A DNA stretch of 64,000 bases from an uncultured Bacteroidales bacterium (GTDB lineage: Bacteria; Bacteroidota; Bacteroidia; Bacteroidales; P3), in NCBI GenBank assembly GCA_900314925.1, contig OMXC01000010.1:1-64000 (forward strand), read 5' to 3'. Shown in pieces: positions 1 through 7,312 of this stretch (its first letter is position 1; the number at the start of each line of letters is the position of its first letter). The notes beneath the pieces are model-generated. The model saw only the letters and a list, made by a program, of their open reading frames with translations, was not told where the DNA came from and searched no databases. Made by a program: the position numbers and the translations under genes.

Positions 1-14
1 TTTCATATGCAACA

Positions 15-46
15 CAAAAGTAGTCACTTTACCTGAGAGTACCAAA
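15..46 (-). promoter_or_regulatory. Bacteroidetes-type promoter reading out of the window's left edge
   Basis: On the minus strand a -7 box TACTTTTG (15-22) is preceded, 20 bp upstream, by TTTG (43-46). It would fire leftwards, and an ATGAAA on the minus strand begins at position 6, so a gene probably starts just at the edge. The hairpin at 35-64 overlaps the -33 element. Confidence 0.5.
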
Positions 47-64
47 TTTTTGGTGCTCTTTTTT
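35..64 (+). terminator. Hairpin with T-run, candidate terminator
   Basis: GAGTACCAAA (37-46) pairs with TTTGGTGCTC (49-58), with one G-T pair, and is followed by six T residues. This has the form of an intrinsic terminator for plus-strand transcription, but no plus-strand gene is visible upstream. It may instead be an operator-like hairpin over the minus-strand promoter at 15-46. Confidence 0.4.
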
Positions 65-216
65 CTACTCAGTGTTGCACTTGTAACTGGAATTTAAGAG
101 AAGGGGGTACGAAGGGGAGCAAAAGGGGAGTAAAAGGAGTAGCCGAGCATCCAATGTGTTAATGTGTGAATGCGTTAATGTGTCAGTTGTGTGTGGTGGA
201 TTGATAGTCAATACAT

Positions 217-240
217 AAGAGTAGCCAGATGGCTACTCTT
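217..240. other. Perfect 10-bp hairpin
   Basis: AAGAGTAGCC (217-226), loop AGAT, GGCTACTCTT (231-240). It lies downstream of the small minus-strand ORF and the tRNA relic, so it could end that transcript, although no T-run follows on the minus strand. The stretch 70-216 otherwise holds only low-complexity text (AGGGGAG-type and TGTGTTAATG-type repeats) and no gene. Confidence 0.45.
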
Positions 241-247
241 GGTCTTT

Positions 248-326
248 GTACCCCAGGGGAATCGAGCTATGGCTTGCGACCAAAGTGTAGCAAACCCTCA
301 TTTAAAGTTTTGGAAACTTCCGTTCT
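248..326 (-). pseudogene. Degenerate partial copy of tRNA-Arg (3' half)
   Basis: Read against the intact tRNA at 537-608, this stretch repeats the 3' acceptor strand and part of the T arm (248-265), is interrupted by about 28 foreign bases (266-293), then resumes with the T-arm, variable loop and anticodon-arm sequence (294-326, a few mismatches). The 5' half of the tRNA is missing. A tRNA 3'-half duplication flanking a short ORF is the usual scar left by site-specific integration into a tRNA gene. That origin is inference, since no integrase is present. Confidence 0.6.
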
Positions 327-532
327 GACTTATTAATGATGGTAGCATATGTGGCGTCTTGCTCCAACTTTGCAAGTGCCACTTTTGCGGGGATGTAAAC
401 GATATTGTTGGCTTTGTCGCAAACGACGATGTCTTCATCGTGCAATGCTTTCTCTTTGAGCATACGGTATTCGGCAAGTCTAAGACCGTGGTGGATTTTT
501 TCGCTAAGCTCGTTAATATCCTCGTCTTTCAT
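302..532 (-). CDS. Small conserved-looking hypothetical protein (76 aa)
   Basis: The start codon lies only four bases beyond the 3' end of tRNA-Arg, so the ORF is probably co-transcribed with the tRNA. The protein is charged and helical (start MKDEDINELSEKIHHGL), has no signal peptide or membrane segment, and resembles in style short cytoplasmic Bacteroidetes proteins. Its last 11 or so codons (ending KSERKFPKL) are encoded inside the degenerate tRNA copy, so the C-terminus is probably a by-product of the duplication and the ancestral reading frame may have ended differently. No function can be assigned. It may belong to a small element that entered at the tRNA, or be an older tRNA-adjacent gene. 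Confidence 0.55.
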   Translation of the reverse strand: MKDEDINELSEKIHHGLRLAEYRMLKEKALHDEDIVVCDKANNIVYIPAKVALAKLEQDATYATIINKSERKFPKL

Positions 533-536
533 TTTG

Positions 537-608
537 TACCCCCTGGGGGAATCGAACCCTCATCTAAAGTTTAGGAAACTTCCGTTCTATCCGTTGAACT
601 AAGGAGGC
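537..608 (-). tRNA. tRNA-Arg (CCT anticodon)
   Basis: On the minus strand GCCTCCT pairs with AGGGGGT to form the acceptor, with discriminator A. The anticodon stem GAAGT/ACTTT encloses loop TTCCTAA, giving anticodon CCT (reads AGG). The T arm carries GGTTCGATTCC. CCA is not encoded. A partial broken copy lies at 248-326. Confidence 0.9.
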
Positions 609-708
609 AACCTTGTGCCGTATTAACGGCGGTTTGTTGTTTTTATTGTTTCGCTTTTCCTTATTTTCTGCCGCCCCTGCGGGACTTGGGTGGTGGGTGG
701 TTGGGTGT

Positions 709-737
709 GCAGGGGTTGCGCTGCGCTTCACCCCTGC
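709..737. repeat. GC-rich palindromes between tRNA-Arg and infB
   Basis: GCAGGGGT (709-716) pairs with ACCCCTGC (730-737), and CCCCTGCGGG occurs on both sides (about 674-683 and 750-759). The 609-789 gap contains no credible gene. The hairpin may end infB transcription, but no T-run follows on the minus strand. Confidence 0.4.
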
Positions 738-789
738 CTATTCGCTGTTGCCCCTGCGGGGCTTAGTACAAACTATAACCTATAACCTA

Positions 790-3762
790 TCAAAGCTTGC
801 GCTTGATTTCGATGACCTCGTAGGCTTCGACGATGTCGCCGACTTTGATGTCGTTGTAGTTTTCGATGTTCAGGCCGCAGTCCTGGCCGCTGACCACCTC
901 CTTGACGTCGTCCTTGAAGCGCTTGAGGGAGGCGAGCTTGCCGGTGTAGACCACGATGCCGTCGCGGATGATGCGGATGTTGCTCTGGCGGTTTATTTTG
1001 CCGTCGAGGCACATACATCCGGCGATGGTGCCCACCTTGCTGATCTTGAAGGTCTCGCGGATCTCGAGGTTGGCCACAATCTTCTCCTGCGTCTCGGGGG
1101 CGAGCATGCCCTCGATAGCGTCCTTGAGCTCGTTGATGGCGTCGTAGATGATGCTGTAGAGGCGGATGTCGATGTGCTCGGTTTCGGCCATCTTGCGGGC
1201 GCCAACGGAAGGACGCACCTGGAAGCCGATGATGATGGCGTCGGAGGCCATGGCCAGCGTGACGTCGTTCTCCGAAATCTGGCCCACGCCCTTGTGGATG
1301 ACGTTGACCTGCACCTCCTCGGTACCGAGCTTGATGAGCGAGTCGCTGAGGGCCTCGACGGAGCCGTCCACATCGCCCTTGACGATGATGTTGAGTTCCT
1401 TGAAGTTGCCCAGGGCGCGGCGACGGCCGATTTCCTCGAGCGTGAGGTGCGTCTGGGTGCGCAGGCCCTGCTCGCGGGCCAGCTGAGTACGCTTGGCGGC
1501 GATGTCCTTGGCTTCCTTCTCGTTCTCCATGACGTTGAAGGTGTCGCCAGCCTGGCAGGCGCCGGTGAGGCCCAGCAGCAGCACAGGCTGCGAGGGACCG
1601 GCGGACATGACCTCCTGGTTGCGCTCGTTGTACATGGCACGCACGCGACCAGCGATAGCACCGGCCACGATGGGGTCGCCCTTGCGGATGGTGCCGTCCT
1701 GCACGAGGAGTTTGGCGATGTAGCCACGGCCCTTGTCGAGGGCGCTCTCGATGACCACACCCTTGGCGCGCTTGTTGGGGTTGCCCTTGAGCTCCATGAT
1801 GTCGGCCTGCAGGATGACCTTCTCCAGCAGCTCTTCGACACCGATGCCCTTCTTGGCGCTGATGTCCTGGCTCTGGTATTTGCCGCCCCATTCCTCGACG
1901 AGCAGGTTCATGTTGGCCAGCTCGGTCTTGATGCGGTCGGGGTCGGCGCCTGGTTTATCAATCTTGTTGATGGCGAAGACGATGGGCACACCTGCCGACT
2001 GGGCGTGGTTGATGGCCTCGACGGTCTGCGGCATGATCTTGTCGTCGGCAGCGATGACGATGATGGCGATATCCGTCATCTTGGCACCACGGGCACGCAT
2101 GGCGGTGAAGGCCTCGTGACCGGGGGTATCCAAGAACGTGATCTTGCGGCCGTCGGCGGTCTGCACCTCGTAGGCACCGATGTGCTGGGTGATGCCGCCC
2201 GCCTCGCCGGCGATGACGTTGGTCTTGCGGATATAGTCGAGCAGCGACGTCTTACCGTGGTCCACATGGCCCATAACGGTGATGATGGGGTTGCGGGGCA
2301 CGAGGTCCTCGGGACGGTCCTCCTCCTCGATCTTGTGGATGGTGTTGACCACATCCTCGGAGGCGAAGCTCACCTCGAAACCGAACTCGTCGGCGATGAG
2401 CTTGATGGTCTCGGCGTCGAGACGCTGGTTGATGCTGACGAATATGCCGACGCTCATGCATGTGGCGATAATCTTGGTCACCGGCACGTTCATCATGGTG
2501 GCCAGCTCGTTGGCGGTGACGAACTCGGTCACCTGCAGCACGTTCTGCTGCTCCATCTCGTGCTGAAGCTCCTCTTCCATCTGGGCGTGCACCTTCTGGC
2601 GCTTCTCGCGGTTGTGCTTGGAGGTCTTGCTCTTGCCGAGGGGCGAGAGGCGGGCCAGCGTGTCGCGGATCTGCTTCTCGATCTCGTTGTCGTCTATCTC
2701 GACGGGCTTCTTCTCCTCTTTCTTTTTCTTCTTCTTGCCGGAACCCTGTTGCTGCTGGGCGGCGTTCTTCTGGCTCTCCTTCTTGGCCTTTTCCTTCTCC
2801 TTGTTCTCCTTCTTGGCCACCTCGGCGCCAATCTTCTTCACCTCCTGTGCGCTGACGGCTTCCTTCTTGGTGTGCTTGCGTTTGCGCTTGCTGCCGGGGG
2901 TGTCGGCGCCGTCCTTGCTGAACTGGCTGAGGTCGATTTTATCCAGCACCTTGGGGCCTTCCAGCTTCTGGTACTGGGTCTGTATGAACTCGGGTTCAGG
3001 CTTTGCCGGTTCGGCGGGTTTGGGTGTCTCCACCGCTGCCGGTGCGGGAGCGGGCTTGGGAGCCTCTGCGGGGGCCTCGGTCTTTGCGGTCTTGGGTTTT
3101 GCCGCTGCCGCTGGCGACACTGCGGGTTCGCGCTTCTCGCCTTTTTTGCGCTTCTTCTTGTCGGGGCGCATGCGCTGGTTGATGGCGCTGAGGTCGACGG
3201 TGCCCACCACCTTGAAGGGGCTGTCCGTCGTCGCTGCGGGCTCCTCGTAGTCGGCCCCTTCGGCTTCCACGTCGACGGGAGCGGCTTCCTCCTCGGGCTC
3301 CTTGTGCACGGGGGCCTCGGCGGCTACGGGTTCTTCTTCCTCAACCTCCACAGCCTTGACGGGCTCGGGTTCGGGCTCGGGCTCAGGCTGGGGTTCAGGC
3401 TGGGGCTGCGGCGCTGGGGTGGAGTCGGCGGCCACAGGCTTCTTCTCTACTTTGGGGGTGACTTTCTTCTGGGTTGTGAACCCCTTGATCACCACCTCTT
3501 CGGGCTCGGCGTCGGCATCTGCCTTTTGGCTGGCTTCCACCACGCGGTTGCTGCCTGCCGACATGAGTTCTATCTTGTCGGCCTCTTCCTTCACTTTGCG
3601 CTCGCTGTCGAACGCCGTGGCCAGCAGCTCATACTGCTCCTCGCTAATCTTCGTGTTGGGGCTCTGCTCCACCTGGTGCCCCTTCTTGGCAAGGTATTCC
3701 ACGAGGGTCTGTATGCCCACGTTGAAATCCTTTGCCACCTTGTTCAGTCTGAAACTTGCCAT
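790..3762 (-). CDS. infB: Translation initiation factor IF-2
   Basis: A GTPase that brings initiator fMet-tRNA to the 30S subunit and promotes 50S joining. The 990-residue protein opens with an IF2N-type domain ([16 protein letters not shown]). A long disordered stretch rich in Pro/Glu/Ala and then Lys runs to about residue 400. The G domain starts with GHVDHGKT (498-505), followed by DTPGH (about 545) and NKID (about 600), then the beta-barrel and fMet-tRNA-binding domains, ending in EIKRKL. Length and order fit Bacteroidetes IF-2. It is last in the rimP-nusA-infB operon, 67 bp after nusA. That gap contains a GAAAAATGAAAAATG-type low-complexity repeat. Confidence 0.98.
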   Translation of the reverse strand: MASFRLNKVAKDFNVGIQTLVEYLAKKGHQVEQSPNTKISEEQYELLATAFDSERKVKEEADKIELMSAGSNRVVEASQKADADAEPEEVVIKGFTTQKKVTPKVEKKPVAADSTPAPQPQPEPQPEPEPEPEPVKAVEVEEEEPVAAEAPVHKEPEEEAAPVDVEAEGADYEEPAATTDSPFKVVGTVDLSAINQRMRPDKKKRKKGEKREPAVSPAAAAKPKTAKTEAPAEAPKPAPAPAAVETPKPAEPAKPEPEFIQTQYQKLEGPKVLDKIDLSQFSKDGADTPGSKRKRKHTKKEAVSAQEVKKIGAEVAKKENKEKEKAKKESQKNAAQQQQGSGKKKKKKEEKKPVEIDDNEIEKQIRDTLARLSPLGKSKTSKHNREKRQKVHAQMEEELQHEMEQQNVLQVTEFVTANELATMMNVPVTKIIATCMSVGIFVSINQRLDAETIKLIADEFGFEVSFASEDVVNTIHKIEEEDRPEDLVPRNPIITVMGHVDHGKTSLLDYIRKTNVIAGEAGGITQHIGAYEVQTADGRKITFLDTPGHEAFTAMRARGAKMTDIAIIVIAADDKIMPQTVEAINHAQSAGVPIVFAINKIDKPGADPDRIKTELANMNLLVEEWGGKYQSQDISAKKGIGVEELLEKVILQADIMELKGNPNKRAKGVVIESALDKGRGYIAKLLVQDGTIRKGDPIVAGAIAGRVRAMYNERNQEVMSAGPSQPVLLLGLTGACQAGDTFNVMENEKEAKDIAAKRTQLAREQGLRTQTHLTLEEIGRRRALGNFKELNIIVKGDVDGSVEALSDSLIKLGTEEVQVNVIHKGVGQISENDVTLAMASDAIIIGFQVRPSVGARKMAETEHIDIRLYSIIYDAINELKDAIEGMLAPETQEKIVANLEIRETFKISKVGTIAGCMCLDGKINRQSNIRIIRDGIVVYTGKLASLKRFKDDVKEVVSGQDCGLNIENYNDIKVGDIVEAYEVIEIKRKL

Positions 3763-3829
3763 ATTGTCGAGTCCTTTCTTTTAGAATTGAAAAATGAAAA
3801 ATGAAAATTGAAACTGGGATAGGCTTCAA

Positions 3830-5068
3830 TTATTCAAACTCTGCCTTGAGCACCTCTATCACGTGGTCGATGGTCTCCTCTTCGAGGTCGGTGCGGTTCA
3901 TCAGCTCTTCCTTCGGGAGGGCCAGCACGCTCTTGGCGGTGTCGCAGCCTATCTTGATGAGCTCGTCGATGACCCACTGCTCTATCTCGTCGTTGAACTC
4001 CTGCAGTGCCACGTCGTCGTAGTCCTCGTCGCTGTCGCGGAACACCTCTATCTCGTAGCCCACGAGCTTGGAGGCCAGCTTGATGTTGTAGCCGCCCTTG
4101 CCGATAGCCAGGCTCACCTGGTCGGGCTGCATGAACACCTCGGCCTTCTTCTCTTCCTCGTTGATCTTGATGCTGCTGATCTTGGCGGGGCTGAGGGCGC
4201 GCTGTATCATCAGGTCGACGCGCGGGGTGTAGTTGAGCACGTCGATGTTCTCGTTGCGCAGCTCGCGCACTATGCCGTGTATGCGGCCGCCCTTGACGCC
4301 GACGCAGCTTCCCACGGGGTCGATGCGGTCGTCGTAGCTCTCCACGGCCACCTTGGCGCGCTCGCCGGGCTGGCGCACGATGTTCTTGATGGTGATGAGG
4401 CCGTCGTAGATCTCGGGCACCTCGGCTTCGAGCAGGCGCTCCAGGAAGATCGGCGTGGTGCGGCTGAGGATGATCACGGGGTTGTTGTTCTTCATCTCCA
4501 CCTTCAGCACCACGGCGCGCACCGTGTCGCCCTTGCGGAAGCGGTCGCTCGGAATCTGCTCGGCTTTGGGCAGGATGAGCTCTATCTTCTCGTCGTCGAG
4601 CACCAACACCTCCTTGTTCCAGGGCTGGTAGACTTCGCCCACGATGATTTCGCCCACCTTCTCCTTGTATTTTTGGAAGACGAGGCTCTTCTCGTAGTCC
4701 TGTATCTTGCCCACGAGGTTCTGGCGGATGCTGAGGATTTCGCGGCGGCCGAACTCGGTCATCAGTATGGGTTCGGAGAGTTCCTCGCCCACTTCGAAGT
4801 CGTCCTCAATCTTCAGGGCGTCGCTGAGGGCTATCTCGCGCGTCGGGTCCTGCACGGCGCCGTCTTCCACAATCATGCGGTTGCGGAAAATCTCGAGGTC
4901 GCCTTTGTCGATGTTGACGATGATGTCGAAGTTGTCCTCCGAGCCGAAGTGCTTGGCCAATGCCGAACGGAACACCTCTTCGAGGATGCGCATCAGGGTC
5001 TCGCGGTCGATGTTCTTGAATTCCTTGAACTCCTGGAAGGAGCTGCTCAGGTCTTGGTTCTTTGCCAT
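3830..5068 (-). CDS. nusA: Transcription termination/antitermination factor NusA
   Basis: Binds RNA polymerase and nascent RNA, modulating pausing, termination and antitermination. The 412-residue protein has the NusA N-terminal domain (1 to about 125), an S1 domain (about 135-200, with GEIIVGEV), then tandem KH domains, including GSCVGVKGGRI and AIGKGGYNIKLASKL. The C-terminus is acidic and lacks the long duplicated acidic repeats of the E. coli protein, as is usual outside proteobacteria. It lies 23 bp downstream of rimP and upstream of infB, the classical nusA operon order. The leader hairpin before rimP could be a point where NusA controls its own synthesis; that is inference. Confidence 0.97.
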   Translation of the reverse strand: MAKNQDLSSSFQEFKEFKNIDRETLMRILEEVFRSALAKHFGSEDNFDIIVNIDKGDLEIFRNRMIVEDGAVQDPTREIALSDALKIEDDFEVGEELSEPILMTEFGRREILSIRQNLVGKIQDYEKSLVFQKYKEKVGEIIVGEVYQPWNKEVLVLDDEKIELILPKAEQIPSDRFRKGDTVRAVVLKVEMKNNNPVIILSRTTPIFLERLLEAEVPEIYDGLITIKNIVRQPGERAKVAVESYDDRIDPVGSCVGVKGGRIHGIVRELRNENIDVLNYTPRVDLMIQRALSPAKISSIKINEEEKKAEVFMQPDQVSLAIGKGGYNIKLASKLVGYEIEVFRDSDEDYDDVALQEFNDEIEQWVIDELIKIGCDTAKSVLALPKEELMNRTDLEEETIDHVIEVLKAEFE

Positions 5069-5091
5069 ATTGTTGATGTTTTCTTTATTTT

Positions 5092-5532
5092 CTAAAACTT
5101 GATCGCCACGCGTGCGGCCTTGATGTCGCGGTAGGCGAAGCGCAGCGTCTCGGCGGGCTGCTTTTTCGTGCCCGGGGTGCGGATGACGATGCCGTCGTCC
5201 GAAGCGTCCTCCAGAGTGCCCTCGGCGCGTTCGCCGTCGGTGGTCACCACCTCGAGGTCGCGGCCCACGTTCTTGCGATACTGGCGTACCAGCTTCAGCG
5301 GCTGGTCGGCGCCGGCCGAGCTCACGTCGAGGGCGAAGTCCTCCTCGTCGCGGTTCAGCTGGCTCTCGATGGCGCGGCTCAGCTCGATGCAGTCGTCGAT
5401 GGTCACGCCGTTGTCGCCGTCGATGTCGACATAGATGCGGTTGTCGGGCGTTATTTTAAGGTTCACGAGGAACTTATCGCTGCCCTCGAGCGCGTTGTTT
5501 ACCAGTTCTAATATTTTGATTTTCTCTATCAT
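5092..5532 (-). CDS. rimP: Ribosome maturation factor RimP
   Basis: Needed for 30S subunit maturation. The start chosen is MIEKIKILELVNNAL at 5532 (146 aa). An in-frame upstream extension of 24 codons would run back through the promoter and leader hairpin and is rejected. The N-terminal part contains DIDGDNGVTIDDCIELSR and the central part FALDVSSAGADQPL, both typical of RimP, followed by an SH3-like C-terminal domain. It is the first gene of rimP-nusA-infB. Confidence 0.95.
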   Translation of the reverse strand: MIEKIKILELVNNALEGSDKFLVNLKITPDNRIYVDIDGDNGVTIDDCIELSRAIESQLNRDEEDFALDVSSAGADQPLKLVRQYRKNVGRDLEVVTTDGERAEGTLEDASDDGIVIRTPGTKKQPAETLRFAYRDIKAARVAIKF

Positions 5533-5537
5533 AACTA

Positions 5538-5564
5538 ACAAAAAGAGAGGTTTTCGACCTCTCT
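5538..5564 (-). promoter_or_regulatory. Terminator-like hairpin in the rimP leader
   Basis: On the minus strand AGAGAGGT, loop CGAAA, ACCTCTCT is followed at once by TTTTTG, and the rimP start codon lies a few bases further on. It sits between the promoter (5575-5605) and rimP, so every transcript of the operon must read through it. Its form is that of an intrinsic terminator or attenuator. Which factor would control read-through is unknown. Confidence 0.6.
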
Positions 5565-5574
5565 CATTCCGCTG

Positions 5575-5605
5575 CAAAGATACAACCTTTTTCAAAACTG
5601 GCAAA
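5575..5605 (-). promoter_or_regulatory. Promoter of rimP-nusA-infB
   Basis: Minus-strand -7 box TATCTTTG (5575-5582) and -33 TTTG (5602-5605) with a 19-bp spacer, the consensus for the Bacteroidetes primary sigma factor. It is divergent from the ptb promoter, with a palindromic repeat between them. Confidence 0.85.
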
Positions 5606-5670
5606 ATTTTTTTGTAATATGTGTGTTTCTGCCGCCGTTTTTCCCTGCCGCCGACACCTATCCTCCACGG

Positions 5671-5785
5671 CCCCTCTACGGCAGTTCTTCAGTACTTCAA
5701 CGATACTTCTTCAGTAGTTCTTCAGTGCTGCACTGAAGAACTACTGAAGAAGTGCCGTAGGGGGTCCGTAGGGACTCCGAAGGGG
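5671..5785. repeat. Palindromic 11-bp-module repeat, copy 1
   Basis: Consecutive 11-mers TTCTTCAGTAC (5685), TTCAACGATAC (5696), TTCTTCAGTAG (5707) and TTCTTCAGTGC (5718) run up to a single central T, then their reverse complements GCACTGAAGAA (5730) and CTACTGAAGAA (5741). Outer arms are CTACGGCA (5676-5683) and TGCCGTAG (5753-5760), followed by GGTCCGTAGGGACTCCG. It separates divergent rimP and ptb. No ORF in 5533-5929 looks real. Confidence 0.85.
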
Positions 5786-5851
5786 AGGCGGGCTGGAGGG
5801 GGCGTCGCCGCGGCGGCGGGAGGGGCTTTTTGCGGGGTGGGTCATTTTTTA

Positions 5852-5882
5852 TTTGCGGGTAAGGGAAAAATGTGTATATTTG
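5852..5882 (+). promoter_or_regulatory. Promoter of the phosphate butyryltransferase gene
   Basis: TTTG (5852-5855), 19-bp spacer, TATATTTG (5875-5882), then an A-rich leader of about 40 bases to the ATG at 5930. Confidence 0.85.
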
Positions 5883-5929
5883 CAGCCACGGATTTCAACA
5901 AATAATAATAATAAAAAATTAAAAACAAG

Positions 5930-6838
5930 ATGATTACGAAACTTGACGACCTGCTTGAGCTGGTCAAATCGAAAGGTAAGAAACGTCTCGTCGCTGCTTA
6001 TGCCAACGACAGCCACACTATCGCCGCCGTGAGCGCCGCCATAGACCGCGGCATCGTAGAGGCCACCCTCGTGGGCGACATCGAGACCATGAAGAAGGTC
6101 TGCGCCGAGGAAGGCATCGACCCCAACAAGTTTGAGATGGTGCAGGAGGCCAACGACAACAAGGCCGGCGCCTTGGCTGTGAAGCTCATCAACGAGGGCA
6201 AGGGCGACTTCCTGATGAAGGGCCTGCTCAGCACCGACAAGTACATGCGCGCCATCCTCAACAAGGAGAGCGGCCTGATGCCCGGCAAGAAGAACGACAT
6301 GCTGACCCACATGGCCGTCATGGAGGTGCCCGCCTACCACAAGCTGCTCTGCTGCTCCGACATGGCCATCATCCCGGCCCCCGACTTCAAGCAGAAGACC
6401 GCCATCATGAACTTCCTCATCCAGGTCTCGAAGAGCCTCGAGAACCCGAAACCCAAAGTGGCTGTTCTCGCCGCTACCGAGCAGGTCAGCGTGGGTATGC
6501 CCGCCTGCGCCGAAGCCGCTTGGCTCGGCATGCAGAGCCAGCGTGGCCAGATTCCCGGCGCCGTGGTCGACGGTCCGCTGAGCCTCGACTGCGCCATCGA
6601 CAAGGAGAGCGCCAAGACCAAGAAGCTCACCAGCGAGGTGGCCGGCGACGCCGACTGCCTGCTGTTCCCCAACATCGAGAGCGGCAACATCTTCTACAAG
6701 GCCTGCACCAAGTTTGCCCACGCCGAGCTCGCCTGCATGGTGATGGGTGCCCGCGTGCCGTGCGTCCTCACCAGCCGCGGCGACAGCGCCAAGACCAAGC
6801 TCTACAGCATCGCCTTGGCCGCCCTGCAGTGCAAATAA
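5930..6838 (+). CDS. ptb: Phosphate butyryltransferase (phosphotransacetylase family)
   Basis: Interconverts butyryl-CoA and butyryl phosphate (branched or acetyl analogues are possible). The 302 residues cover the whole PTA/PTB fold: N-terminal MITKLDDLLELVKSKGKK, the segment GKGDFLMKGLLSTDKYMRA, GPLSLDCAID and NIESGNIFYK, and C-terminal CVLTSRGDSAKTKLYSI. Length suits Ptb rather than the longer Pta. Butyrate kinase usually follows ptb in Bacteroidetes, but here a PAS protein and a TonB receptor follow and no kinase is in the window, so the acyl-phosphate partner must lie elsewhere. It has its own promoter. Confidence 0.88.
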   Translation: MITKLDDLLELVKSKGKKRLVAAYANDSHTIAAVSAAIDRGIVEATLVGDIETMKKVCAEEGIDPNKFEMVQEANDNKAGALAVKLINEGKGDFLMKGLLSTDKYMRAILNKESGLMPGKKNDMLTHMAVMEVPAYHKLLCCSDMAIIPAPDFKQKTAIMNFLIQVSKSLENPKPKVAVLAATEQVSVGMPACAEAAWLGMQSQRGQIPGAVVDGPLSLDCAIDKESAKTKKLTSEVAGDADCLLFPNIESGNIFYKACTKFAHAELACMVMGARVPCVLTSRGDSAKTKLYSIALAALQCK

Positions 6839-6844
6839 ATAATC

Positions 6845-6937
6845 AGCTGTAAGTTATGAGCTGTAAGTTTTAAGTGGCTGACGCGGTTGGAAACATCCTG
6901 CGCCAGCCACTTAAAGCTTACTGCTTACAGCTTAAAA
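6845..6937. repeat. Inverted low-complexity repeat (AGCTGTAAG type)
   Basis: AGCTGTAAGTTTTAAGTGGC begins at 6859 and pairs imperfectly with the run at 6904-6932 (CAGCCACTTAAAG, CTTACAGCT), making a long hairpin downstream of ptb. The 18-mer at 6867-6884 (GTTTTAAGTGGCTGACGC) recurs exactly at 56296-56313. It could end ptb transcription, though it lacks a clear T-run. Confidence 0.7.
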
Positions 6938-6946
6938 CAATAAGCA

Positions 6947-7312
6947 ATGGATCCGTATTTTGAACACCTGAACAATATAGCCATCACCGTGTGCGACGCC
7001 GACGGCTACGTGCTCGACATGAACCAGCACAGCGCCGACGTCAACAGCCACGGCCACAAGATTATAGGCAACAACCTGATGGACTGCCACCCCGAGCCCG
7101 CGAAGACCAAGCTCAAGGGCCTGCTGGAGCACCAGCAGCTCAACGCCTACACCATCGAGAAGACCCTGCAGGACGGCAGCAAGGTGAAGAAGCTCATCTA
7201 CCAGACCCCCTGGTGGAAGGAGGACGGCCAGTTCGGCGGCCTCATCGAGTACTCGATAGAGATACCCTTCGAGATGCCCCATTACGTTCGCCAGCCAAAA
7301 CCGCAGCAATGA
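6947..7312 (+). CDS. PAS-domain protein
   Basis: A 121-residue single-domain protein with no signal peptide or output domain. The run ITVCDADGYVLDMN, then GHKIIGNNLMDCHPEPAKTK and a C-terminal sheet (TIEKTLQDGSKVKKLIYQTP) is the layout of a PAS fold that might bind a small ligand or haem. Stand-alone PAS proteins usually act through a partner, and none is evident. Its TGA overlaps the ATG of the TonB-receptor gene (ATGA), so the two are translationally linked. It may alternatively be a small-molecule enzyme-like PAS protein. Confidence 0.75.
   Translation: MDPYFEHLNNIAITVCDADGYVLDMNQHSADVNSHGHKIIGNNLMDCHPEPAKTKLKGLLEHQQLNAYTIEKTLQDGSKVKKLIYQTPWWKEDGQFGGLIEYSIEIPFEMPHYVRQPKPQQ

Noticed and set aside
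613..3804. Long open frame (over 1000 codons) on the plus strand
   Set aside because: It is antisense to infB; composition and Leu/Val/Gly monotony are those of a shadow frame in GC-rich DNA.
5671..5785. Ordinary intrinsic terminators for the palindromic repeats
   Set aside because: They lack T-runs, occur also between divergent genes, and sit beside separate true terminators (for example 48893-48930).
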